A DNA stretch of 6,572 nucleotides from Clostridia bacterium (GTDB taxonomy: Bacteria; Bacillota; Clostridia; Oscillospirales; Acutalibacteraceae): contig JAFOXT010000040.1 of the NCBI GenBank assembly GCA_017425745.1, forward strand, positions 1 through 6,572. The letters are read 5' to 3'. Positions 1-5,658 of the stretch are shown piece after piece. Position numbers and translations under genes: made by a program. The notes under the pieces are model-generated. The model was not told the origin of the DNA and ran no database searches. It saw nothing but the letters and a program-made list of their open reading frames with translations. Each line of letters starts with the position of its first letter. Within the stretch, counting starts at the first letter, position 1.

Positions 1-384
1 GTTTCCGACTGCGGATATTCAACTGCAGTTGGCGAATTTTCCGAAAAGCTTCGTGATATGAAGCTTCCTGCCGACCTTATTATTAAGGGTGTAAACGCAG
101 TTAACAAGCTTCATCTCGGCTTTGATTTCTACACTCTCCGCCCCGTTGATTCAGTAAAGAAAGCAAAAATTCCCATGCTCTTTATCCACGGCACAGGTGA
201 CACCTTTATTCCTCACCGTATGTGCCAGGAGGTTTACGATGCCTGCGGCAGCGAAGTAAAAGAAATTCTCTACATAGAGGGCGCTGACCACGCTCAGGCC
301 TTCCCCACTGATACAGAAACCTATTCAAAGAAGCTTGACGAAATGATTGATAAATATGTGCTTGGCATTACTGCCGAGGCATAA
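1..384 (+). CDS. alpha/beta hydrolase, C-terminal part (5' end outside window)
   Basis: The reading frame is open from base 1, so this is the last 127 residues of a longer protein; an ATG at 58 is internal and has no ribosome binding site. Seen in the sequence: a β-strand followed by a catalytic-acid loop FIHGTGDTFIP (fragment residues 61-71, Asp67) and a catalytic His loop GADHAQAF (His97). This is the spacing expected for the Asp and His of a serine-hydrolase triad. The nucleophile Ser (GxSxG) would lie upstream, outside the window, and the fragment begins with a VSDCGYS segment that often follows the central sheet in COG1073/S33-like hydrolases. Substrate cannot be told; family members include esterases and peptidase-like enzymes. 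No signal peptide can be judged. The gene converges on the dehydrogenase and ends just before a shared terminator. Family assignment is fairly sure, function is not. Confidence 0.8.
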   Translation, partial: VSDCGYSTAVGEFSEKLRDMKLPADLIIKGVNAVNKLHLGFDFYTLRPVDSVKKAKIPMLFIHGTGDTFIPHRMCQEVYDACGSEVKEILYIEGADHAQAFPTDTETYSKKLDEMIDKYVLGITAEA

Positions 385-396
385 CAGCAAAAAATT

Positions 397-436
397 AAGG
401 ACTGCTACCCGAAAAGGTAACAGTCCTTGTTTTATA
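397..436. terminator. bidirectional intrinsic terminator between convergent genes
   Basis: Arms at 397-409 (AAGGACTGCTACC) and 416-428 (GGTAACAGTCCTT) pair over 13 positions with one C/A mismatch and a 6-nt loop. On the + strand the stem is followed by GTTTTATA. On the - strand it is followed by TTAATTTTTT, so it can end both the hydrolase transcript and the opposing dehydrogenase transcript. It fills most of the 62-bp gap between the two stop codons. Confidence 0.85.
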
Positions 437-446
437 TCAGAGTATT

Positions 447-1394
447 TTATATTTCAATCTGTGCGATAATATCCTTAAGGCACTTTGCACTTCTCTGAAG
501 AGCAATTACCTCTCTTGTTGTAAGAGGAAGAAGCATCTTGCTGTGTGCGCCCTGTCTGCCCACGATGTTAAGAAGGCTGAGACAAACGTCATCAATGCCG
601 TATTCACCGTGAAGCATTGTTGAAACTGTAAGAGGTGTATCCACACCGCCGAGAAGGCTTCTGCAGATGTGGCAAACTGAAGCTGATACAGCGTAGAAGG
701 TTGCACCCTTGTCCTGAATAACTCTTGCACCTGAGTTACGCACATAGTTTTCAACGATATCAAAATCAATTTCAGGATAAAGCTTTCCGTCTGCTCTTAC
801 AATTGATGTACTGCAGTGCTCAATGGGAATATTTGAAATATTTGCAAGTGACCAGGGTACAAATGAGCTGTCACCGTGTTCACCCATAACGTAAGCGTGT
901 ACGTTTCTCTGGTTGATGTCATAAATCTTTGCAAGCTTTGCTCTGAGTCTTGCAGTGTCAAGAATTGTACCTGAACCGATTACTCTTTCTTCAGGAATAC
1001 CTGAAATTTTGCAGAATACGTAAGTAAGCACGTCAACGGGATTACTTACAATAATATAAACTGCTTCAGGTGCATATTTTGTAATTTCAGGAGTAATGCT
1101 CTTAAGAATATCGACATTTGTCTGAGCAAGGTCAAGTCTTGACATACCGGGCTTTCTTGCTGCACCGGATGTAATAATAACGATATCTGACTCAACAGCA
1201 TCCTCATAAGATCCTGAATATACACTGCAAGGAGTACAGAAGGGTGTGCCCTGCTGAATATCAAGAGCCTCACCGTACGCCTTCTGATTGTTGATGTCGA
1301 TCATAACAATTTCACTTGCAAGACCTTCAACCATAAGGGTATAAGCAATTGTTGAACCTACACTGCCTGAGCCTATAATTGTAATTTTACGCAT
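447..1394 (-). CDS. ldh: L-lactate/malate dehydrogenase family protein (LDH-type fold, MDH-like specificity residue)
   Basis: A 315-residue NAD-dependent 2-hydroxyacid dehydrogenase of the LDH/MDH superfamily, usual length for the family, cytoplasmic. Seen: Rossmann glycine motif GSGSVG (residues 8-13), Asp33 at the end of the second strand (NAD rather than NADP), SNPVD (117-121), LDTAR (145-149, Asp146 and Arg149), the catalytic-His motif GEHGDS (171-176, His173) and KGATFY (229-234). The overall pattern, including GEHGD and GATFY, is that of L-lactate dehydrogenase. The mobile substrate loop, however, reads GAARKPGMSR (77-86). Arg80 sits where LDHs carry Gln (Gln102 in the classical numbering) and where malate dehydrogenases carry Arg; Arg86 matches Arg109. 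The true substrate may therefore be oxaloacetate rather than pyruvate. The start is fixed by the N-terminal strand of the Rossmann fold and by an AGAGGGAT ribosome binding site (1401-1408). It is transcribed alone from its own promoter and shares a terminator with the hydrolase. Confidence 0.93.
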   Translation of the reverse strand: MRKITIIGSGSVGSTIAYTLMVEGLASEIVMIDINNQKAYGEALDIQQGTPFCTPCSVYSGSYEDAVESDIVIITSGAARKPGMSRLDLAQTNVDILKSITPEITKYAPEAVYIIVSNPVDVLTYVFCKISGIPEERVIGSGTILDTARLRAKLAKIYDINQRNVHAYVMGEHGDSSFVPWSLANISNIPIEHCSTSIVRADGKLYPEIDFDIVENYVRNSGARVIQDKGATFYAVSASVCHICRSLLGGVDTPLTVSTMLHGEYGIDDVCLSLLNIVGRQGAHSKMLLPLTTREVIALQRSAKCLKDIIAQIEI

Positions 1395-1425
1395 AATTAT
1401 ATCCCTCTCTAATCCAAAAACAATA

Positions 1426-1456
1426 AATCGATATTTTTTTATCGATTAAAAATCGA
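1426..1456. promoter_or_regulatory. overlapping ATCGAT palindromes at the ldh transcription start (candidate operator or 5' leader hairpin)
   Basis: Two perfect inverted repeats share an arm: AATCGATA-N6-TATCGATT (1426-1447) and TCGATT-AAA-AATCGA (1442-1456). The result is three ATCGA cores about 14 and 11 bp apart. They lie immediately downstream of the ldh -10 box, where a repressor would block initiation. The first palindrome would also fold as an 8-bp stem with a U/A-rich loop near the 5' end of the ldh mRNA. The site does not match the Rex consensus TTGTTAA-N4-TTAACAA that often controls fermentative dehydrogenases in Clostridia, and I cannot name the regulator. Confidence 0.5.
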
Positions 1457-1461
1457 CCTAT

Positions 1462-1490
1462 AGTATACCATATTATAATGATTATGTCAA
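1462..1490 (-). promoter_or_regulatory. sigma-A-type promoter for ldh
   Basis: On the - strand, TTGACA (1485-1490, perfect -35) is followed after exactly 17 bp by TATACT (1462-1467, -10, five of six consensus bases). The predicted start is near 1455, giving a leader of about 60 nt before the ATG. It is a very strong match, so regulation is likely to be by repression, which fits the palindromes lying at the start site. Confidence 0.85.
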
Positions 1491-1573
1491 TCTCGGTGCC
1501 GTGTATTTCATTTTCTTTTTTTATTTTTAAAAGTTTTATTAAATGAATTTTGTTGTTTTTTATGTGAAACACC

Positions 1574-1602
1574 TTGAAAAAAACTAAAAAAAGTATTAGA
1601 AT
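1574..1602 (+). promoter_or_regulatory. sigma-A-type promoter for the trkA-trkH operon
   Basis: TTGAAA (1574-1579) and TAGAAT (1597-1602) are separated by 17 bp, each five of six to consensus. The predicted start near 1609 leaves a leader of about 68 nt. That is too short for a large riboswitch such as the c-di-AMP ydaO type often found ahead of potassium genes. The AT-rich stretch 1500-1573 between this and the divergent ldh promoter holds no gene that I can support. Confidence 0.7.
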
Positions 1603-1635
1603 GCCTTTAGTTATACAGTTTGCTTTTTAAACTCA

Positions 1636-1663
1636 GAAAAGGAGTAGAAAACCTTAGGTTTTC
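1636..1663 (+). promoter_or_regulatory. trkA leader: Shine-Dalgarno followed by a hairpin before the start codon
   Basis: A strong Shine-Dalgarno, AAAGGAG (1638-1644), stands 32 nt ahead of the trkA ATG at 1677, far beyond normal spacing. Between them lies a perfect 7-bp hairpin, GAAAACC-TTA-GGTTTTC (1647-1663). Folding it would remove 17 nt and shorten the effective gap to about 15 nt. CCTT (1652-1655) could alternatively pair with AAGG (1639-1642) and hide the Shine-Dalgarno. No start codon follows the Shine-Dalgarno at normal distance, and an in-frame TAA at 1671 rules out an upstream extension of trkA. Confidence 0.5.
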
Positions 1664-1676
1664 AACGTTTTAACTT

Positions 1677-3038
1677 ATGAACATTATTATCGCCGGTTGC
1701 GGAAAAATCGGCAACACTCTGATAGCCTCACTTGTAAGTGAGGGACACGATGTTACAGCCATTGACGAAAGTCTTCAGGCTATTGACGAAATCACCAATA
1801 CTTATGATGTTATCGGTGTTTGCGGAAACGCAACCGACTGTGACACTCTTGAGGAAGCAAGCGTTTATGACGCAGACTTATTTATTGCAGTTACCGGCTC
1901 AGATGAGCTTAATATGCTGGCTTGCTTTCTTGCAAAAAAAATCGGTGCGGCACACACTGTTGCCCGAATCCGTAACCCTGAATACAACGACCGCTCATTA
2001 GGCTTTATGCGTCAGCATCTTGACATTTCAATGTCGATCAATCCCGAAAAGCTTGTTGCTCAGGAAATTTATAACATTCTTCGTCTTCCCTCAGCTTTCA
2101 AGGTTGAATATTTTTCAAGAAGAAACCTTGAAATGATTGAACTGAAGCTTAAGCCGGAGCACCAGATTTGTGAGATGAATCTTATGAAGCTGCGTGAAAA
2201 AATCAAGGAGAATTTCCTTGTTTCCGCTGTTATGCGTAACGGTCAGGTTATTATTCCCGACGGTAGCTTTGTGCTTAAAGCAGGTGATGTTATCAGTATT
2301 GCTGCTGCACCTTCTGATATGCAGAAGCTTCTTAAAAGTATGGGTATGCTTCAGAAGGGTGCAAAGGATGTTATTCTTCTCGGTGGCAGCAAAATTGCAT
2401 ATTACCTTGCAAAAATGCTTACGGCATCAGGCATAAACACAAAAATTGTTGAAAAGGACCTTGAACACTGTCAGCAGCTCAGTGACCTTCTTCCGAAAGC
2501 AGTAATAATTCACGGAGACGGCTCACATCAGGATCTTCTTCTTGAAGAAGGGCTCAGAAGTGTGGACTCCTGTGTATCCCTTACAGGTATAGACGAGGAG
2601 AACATAATAATTTCAATTTTTGCATCTTCTCACAACGTTCCGAAGGTTATTACAAAAATCAACAGTGACGAGCTTTGCAAAATGTCTGACCGTCTTGGTC
2701 TTGACTGTGTTGTTTCACCCAAATCTGTTACATCTGATGTAATTGTAAGATATGCCAGAGCTCTGCAGAATTCTCAGGGAAGCAACGTTGAAACAATGTA
2801 TAAAATTATGGACGGCAAGGCTGAAGTGCTTGAATTCAAGGTAGGTACCGATGCTCGCCTTACAGATATCCCTCTCAAAAATCTTAAAATCAAGCAGGGC
2901 ATCCTTGTAGCAGGTATCATCCGTGCAGGTAAGGTTGTTATTATCCCCACCGGTGACGATGTAATCAAGCAGGGCGACAAGGTTATTGTTCTTGCCGCTA
3001 ACCAAAGACTCGATGACCTTTCACACATCGTTTATTAA
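1677..3038 (+). CDS. trkA: Trk potassium uptake regulatory subunit TrkA (two RCK domains)
   Basis: A 453-residue cytoplasmic gating subunit that binds the TrkH channel and controls K+ entry in response to nucleotide. The length is typical of two-domain TrkA. Order: RCK_N domain 1 (about 1-125) with the glycine motif GCGKIG (7-12) and acidic Asp30 closing the second strand; TrkA_C 1 (about 140-222); RCK_N domain 2 (about 230-350) with GGSKIA (236-241) and acidic Glu259; TrkA_C 2 (about 373-452). The second glycine motif is degenerate: the usual second and third glycines are Ser238 and Ala241, so classical dinucleotide binding there may be weakened. The start is set by the first β-strand of the fold and by a stop codon just upstream, although no ribosome binding site lies at normal distance. 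trkH follows after 12 bp in the same operon. TrkA_C domains of some Firmicutes potassium proteins bind c-di-AMP; whether this one does cannot be read from the sequence. Confidence 0.95.
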   Translation: MNIIIAGCGKIGNTLIASLVSEGHDVTAIDESLQAIDEITNTYDVIGVCGNATDCDTLEEASVYDADLFIAVTGSDELNMLACFLAKKIGAAHTVARIRNPEYNDRSLGFMRQHLDISMSINPEKLVAQEIYNILRLPSAFKVEYFSRRNLEMIELKLKPEHQICEMNLMKLREKIKENFLVSAVMRNGQVIIPDGSFVLKAGDVISIAAAPSDMQKLLKSMGMLQKGAKDVILLGGSKIAYYLAKMLTASGINTKIVEKDLEHCQQLSDLLPKAVIIHGDGSHQDLLLEEGLRSVDSCVSLTGIDEENIIISIFASSHNVPKVITKINSDELCKMSDRLGLDCVVSPKSVTSDVIVRYARALQNSQGSNVETMYKIMDGKAEVLEFKVGTDARLTDIPLKNLKIKQGILVAGIIRAGKVVIIPTGDDVIKQGDKVIVLAANQRLDDLSHIVY

Positions 3039-3050
3039 GGAGCAGAAAAA

Positions 3051-4490
3051 ATGAACAGACGTATGGTTTTATATATGCTGGGCTCTGTTGTAAAAATTGA
3101 AGCTCTGCTTTTACTTCTGCCCCTTGTGACATCACTTATTTACGGTGAAAGCACTTCTGTTACGGCTTTTCTTATTTCAATTGCTGTTGCACTTGCTATA
3201 GGCTTCGGTATGACACTGCTTGCACATCCCGGCAGCAAAGTAATTTATGCAAAAGAAGGCTTTGTAACCGTTGCTCTTTCATGGGTTTTCCTTTCTCTTA
3301 TAGGTTGTCTTCCATTTGTAATCAGTGGCGAAATCCCAAACTTTATTGATGCCTTTTTTGAAACAGTCAGCGGCTTTACAACAACAGGTGCATCTATCCT
3401 CACCGACGTTGAAGCAATGGGCAAGGGTATGCTTTTCTGGCGTTCATTCACCCATTGGGTAGGCGGTATGGGCGTTCTGGTTTTTGTAATGGCTATTATC
3501 CCCTCTTTTTCAGAGCGTTCTATTCATCTTCTTCGTGCAGAGGTGCCCGGTCCTGTTGTCGGTAAGCTTGTTCCTAAAATCAAGCAGACTGCCCGTATAC
3601 TTTACATTATATATGTGGTAATCACCCTCGTGGAGGTTATTCTGCTTCTTCTTGGCGGAATGCCCGTTTTTGACAGCCTTGTTCACGCTTTCGGTACTGC
3701 AGGTACAGGCGGTTTCGGTATAAAGGCTGACAGTATCGGTTCATACAACAGTTATCTCCAGTGGGTAATCACAATTTTTATGCTTATCTTCGGTGTGAAC
3801 TTCAACCTCTATTACTTCATACTGATAAAGAAAGCTAAGCTTGCCTTTAAGAGCACAGAGCTGTGGTTCTATCTCGGTATTGTTGCTTTTTCAATAATCT
3901 GCATTACCGCAAACATTTTTCCGCTTTACGATTCAATCAGCGAAACAATAAAGCACGCAGCGTTTCAGGTTGCCGGCTTTATAACCACAACAGGTTACGC
4001 AACTGCAGATTTCAACAGCTGGCCTATTTTTTCAAAAACACTGCTCTTCCTTCTTATGTTCCTTGGCGGCTGCGCAGGTTCAACAGCCGGCGGCTTCAAG
4101 CTTTCAAGAGTTATGATGCTTATCAAAAACGCAAAGCGTGAGCTTCAGCGTATGCTTCACCCACGTTCAGTTGCCGTTGTAAAATTTGAAGGCAAGCGCG
4201 TTGATGATATTACAATCAATTCCGTAACGGCTTATCTTTCAATATACATTCTTTTCTTCTGCATTATTGTTTTCATAATAGGCTTTGAAAAATTTGATAT
4301 TGAAACAAACATCACAGCCGTTGCCTCCTGCTTTAACAATATCGGTCCTGCCTTCGGACAGGCGGCAGCAAATTACTCGGAATATTCGCCCTTCGGCAAG
4401 ATTATTCTTTCTGTTGCAATGCTTCTCGGCAGACTTGAAATTTATCCGATTATCCTTACACTTTCACCCTCAACATGGCGTAAAAAGTAA
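3051..4490 (+). CDS. trkH: Trk potassium uptake channel subunit TrkH/TrkG
   Basis: A 479-residue polytopic membrane protein, usual family length, forming the K+-conducting pore. Four pore loops are visible: SGFTTTGAS (107-115), GTAGTGGFG (215-223), ITTTGYAT (311-318) and CFNNIGPAFG (427-436). Each carries the single filter glycine expected of the Trk/Ktr/HKT family. The stretch LGGCAGSTAGGFKLSR (338-353) is the conserved segment after the third pore repeat, near the gating loop, and LGRLEIYP (459-466) is the conserved C-terminal motif. Hydrophobic segments alternate throughout and the N-terminus begins with a membrane helix after a short basic stretch (MNRR). The start ATG has a TAAGGAG ribosome binding site (3036-3042) that includes the trkA stop codon, giving a tight two-gene operon with likely coupled translation. 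The transcript ends at the palindrome just downstream. K+ over Na+ preference is inferred from the filter glycines. Confidence 0.95.
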   Translation: MNRRMVLYMLGSVVKIEALLLLLPLVTSLIYGESTSVTAFLISIAVALAIGFGMTLLAHPGSKVIYAKEGFVTVALSWVFLSLIGCLPFVISGEIPNFIDAFFETVSGFTTTGASILTDVEAMGKGMLFWRSFTHWVGGMGVLVFVMAIIPSFSERSIHLLRAEVPGPVVGKLVPKIKQTARILYIIYVVITLVEVILLLLGGMPVFDSLVHAFGTAGTGGFGIKADSIGSYNSYLQWVITIFMLIFGVNFNLYYFILIKKAKLAFKSTELWFYLGIVAFSIICITANIFPLYDSISETIKHAAFQVAGFITTTGYATADFNSWPIFSKTLLFLLMFLGGCAGSTAGGFKLSRVMMLIKNAKRELQRMLHPRSVAVVKFEGKRVDDITINSVTAYLSIYILFFCIIVFIIGFEKFDIETNITAVASCFNNIGPAFGQAAANYSEYSPFGKIILSVAMLLGRLEIYPIILTLSPSTWRKK

Positions 4491-4503
4491 GATAAAAAAG
4501 CTG

Positions 4504-4542
4504 ATCCCTATGTAAAGTTTTAAACTTTACATAGGGATTTTT
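4504..4542. terminator. perfect long-stem bidirectional terminator after trkH
   Basis: Arms 4504-4520 (ATCCCTATGTAAAGTTT) and 4522-4538 are exact reverse complements over 17 positions around a single central base (4521). Five T residues (4538-4542) follow on the + strand. On the - strand the stem runs into CAGCTTTTTTATC, so it can also end the opposing FliB-family transcript. It starts 14 bp after the trkH stop codon. Confidence 0.88.
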
Positions 4543-4565
4543 ACTGTAAAGTAAATTTCTTTACA
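4511..4565. repeat. two copies of TGTAAAG-N7-CTTTACA
   Basis: TGTAAAG occurs at 4511-4517 and 4545-4551, and CTTTACA at 4525-4531 and 4559-4565. The same inverted repeat with a 7-nt interior therefore appears twice with a 34-bp period. The first copy is the core of the terminator stem; the second is a separate, weaker hairpin. Arms can also pair across copies. Further on, AGTGT (4576-4580) and ACACT (4586-4590) form a small third inverted repeat. No gene is seen between 4491 and 4619. Confidence 0.7.
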
Positions 4566-4619
4566 TAAGTTTTGCAGTGTGGAAAACACTTTAAAAGGTT
4601 AAATTCTCTGTTGAAAATG

Positions 4620-5567
4620 TTAGTTATTTAAGCAAAAATCAAGGTATTTTTCCACATTTTCAGTGGAATACTCCATTTCTGAGGAGTACATTCTGGAATT
4701 TTCCACAATATCACTAAGTTCGATAGTTCCGTAAGCATTTTTATGAAAATCGCAAAGAAGCATTATAAACTCCACACTATGCAGAGCGAAAATCATTCTT
4801 TCCTTTATTCTTCCGTCTTCAGCAGAAAGGGAAAACTGACGGTAAATGAAGTACCACAAAAGCTGCTCAAAGGCAGTTTCAAACTGAATTTCACTGTAGC
4901 GCACCCATTCAAACGGTGTGCCTTTTATTTTTAAAAGCAACTCTGTCCAGCTTTCATCAAGTCTTTCCATTGAAAGAAAAACATCTGCCCAGTCACTTAT
5001 TTTTATCTCTTTCTTTTCTGCACCGATGAGCGCATAAACATCATTGATTCTATCCTGAATTTTCTTTTCACGGTTCTGAATAAGTCCGAAAGCTTTCTCT
5101 CTGAGTGTCAGGATTTCTCTTTCTTCTTCGGTAAGCTTCTCGGTTTCACCGTCATCATAAATGCACACAAGCTGAACCTTTTCAGTATTATTCAGAATAA
5201 GCTGACCGGCGCTTTCACAGCAAAGGCCAAGGCCGATTTCTTCACGGTCAGAGAAATAATTTCTGAAACGTGGATGATCAGCACAGATATCGCAAAGAGC
5301 ATCCTCACCCAAGGTTAAAATAATATCGCAGAGATTTTTTTCATTAAGAAAGGGACAGCGTTCATTTTCTGCCATACAGAAGTGCGGCGCATCGTCCTCA
5401 AGGGAAATATTATTTTTAAGTCTGTCTCCGAATTCACCCTTAACAGAGCTGTAATACTCCATTGTGTATTCGTCAACATCAATCTCCCAACCGATACAGC
5501 AGTTGTGCTTACACGCATCGGCTATGCATTTGAATCTGTCGTAATAATCAGGTGCAATCTGTTTCAT
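4620..5567 (-). CDS. fliB: FliB-like Cys-rich protein, putative flagellin lysine N-methylase
   Basis: A 315-residue protein resembling the FliB/YkgJ-type CxxCxxCC family. It begins MKQIAPDYYDRFKC and carries many N-terminal cysteines: Cys14, Cys19, Cys23 and Cys24 (C-x4-C-x3-CC), Cys64, Cys71, Cys80, Cys92 and Cys95 (CDIC), then Cys116-Cys117. The ALCDICADHPRFRNYF segment (91-105) and the CC pair within GLGLCCES (112-119) are typical of the family. FliB of Salmonella methylates surface lysines of flagellin, and an iron-sulfur cluster has been reported for it, so these cysteines are probable metal or cluster ligands. The C-terminal half (about 145-315) is helical and charged with no recognised motif. 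The start at 5567 is chosen because GAGGAG (5573-5578) sits at ideal distance. A longer frame starting at 5681 would overlap both the promoter region and the divergent gene. No flagellar gene is in the window, so the substrate is inferred from family only. Confidence 0.75.
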   Translation of the reverse strand: MKQIAPDYYDRFKCIADACKHNCCIGWEIDVDEYTMEYYSSVKGEFGDRLKNNISLEDDAPHFCMAENERCPFLNEKNLCDIILTLGEDALCDICADHPRFRNYFSDREEIGLGLCCESAGQLILNNTEKVQLVCIYDDGETEKLTEEEREILTLREKAFGLIQNREKKIQDRINDVYALIGAEKKEIKISDWADVFLSMERLDESWTELLLKIKGTPFEWVRYSEIQFETAFEQLLWYFIYRQFSLSAEDGRIKERMIFALHSVEFIMLLCDFHKNAYGTIELSDIVENSRMYSSEMEYSTENVEKYLDFCLNN

Positions 5568-5598
5568 ATAAAGCTCCTCAACCATAATTTCTAAACTT

Positions 5599-5626
5599 AT
5601 TTTAACATAGAAATGGTAAAATGCAA
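5599..5626 (-). promoter_or_regulatory. promoter for the fliB-like gene
   Basis: On the - strand, TTGCAT (5621-5626) and TAAAAT (5599-5604) are separated by 16 bp. The start would fall near 5592, giving a leader of about 25 nt with GAGGAG ahead of the ATG. The match is moderate. Confidence 0.5.
5614..5622 (+). promoter_or_regulatory. possible extended -10 promoter for the bile salt hydrolase gene
   Basis: TGGTAAAAT is an extended -10 element (TGn plus TAAAAT at 5617-5622) with no good -35 at normal distance. The predicted start is near 5629, about 30 nt ahead of the ATG. It faces and overlaps the opposing fliB-like promoter, so the two would compete. CATAAT at 5628-5633 is a weaker alternative. 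Confidence 0.35.
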
Positions 5627-5658
5627 CCATAATATATAGAAAAAACAGGAGGCTTTTT

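Larger units (their letters stand above)
5579..5633. repeat. 10-bp direct repeat CAACCATAAT flanking the divergent promoter region
   Basis: CAACCATAAT occurs at 5579-5588 and again at 5624-5633, 45 bp apart, inside a 91-bp divergent intergenic region. One copy lies between the fliB-like -10 box and its ribosome binding site; the other overlaps its -35 side and lies just upstream of the bile salt hydrolase ribosome binding site. It could be a pair of regulator half-sites, but chance in AT-rich DNA is possible. Confidence 0.4.

Noticed and set aside
1421..1460. A Rex (NADH-responsive) site at the ldh promoter
   Set aside because: The palindromes centre on ATCGAT and do not resemble TTGTTAA-N4-TTAACAA.
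1387..1572. A 61-codon open frame on the - strand between ldh and trkA
   Set aside because: It starts with GTG without a properly spaced ribosome binding site, contains the ldh promoter and palindromes, and its AT-rich translation looks like noncoding DNA.
1603..1676. A riboswitch ahead of the trkA-trkH operon
   Set aside because: The predicted leader is only about 68 nt and lacks the multi-stem architecture of the c-di-AMP or other known ion riboswitches; only one small hairpin is visible.
2715..3028. Two open frames antisense to the 3' part of trkA
   Set aside because: They are shadows of the trkA reading frame with no ribosome binding site or recognisable domain.
4511..4565. A BirA-type operator, because of the TGTAAA/TTTACA half-sites
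   Set aside because: The interior is 7 nt, not the about 14-16 nt typical of BirA sites. The terminal base of the half-site differs, and the location between convergent gene ends is not that of an operator.
4743..4934. A 63-codon + strand open frame inside the fliB-like gene
   Set aside because: It is antisense to a convincing coding region and shows no start signals or family resemblance.
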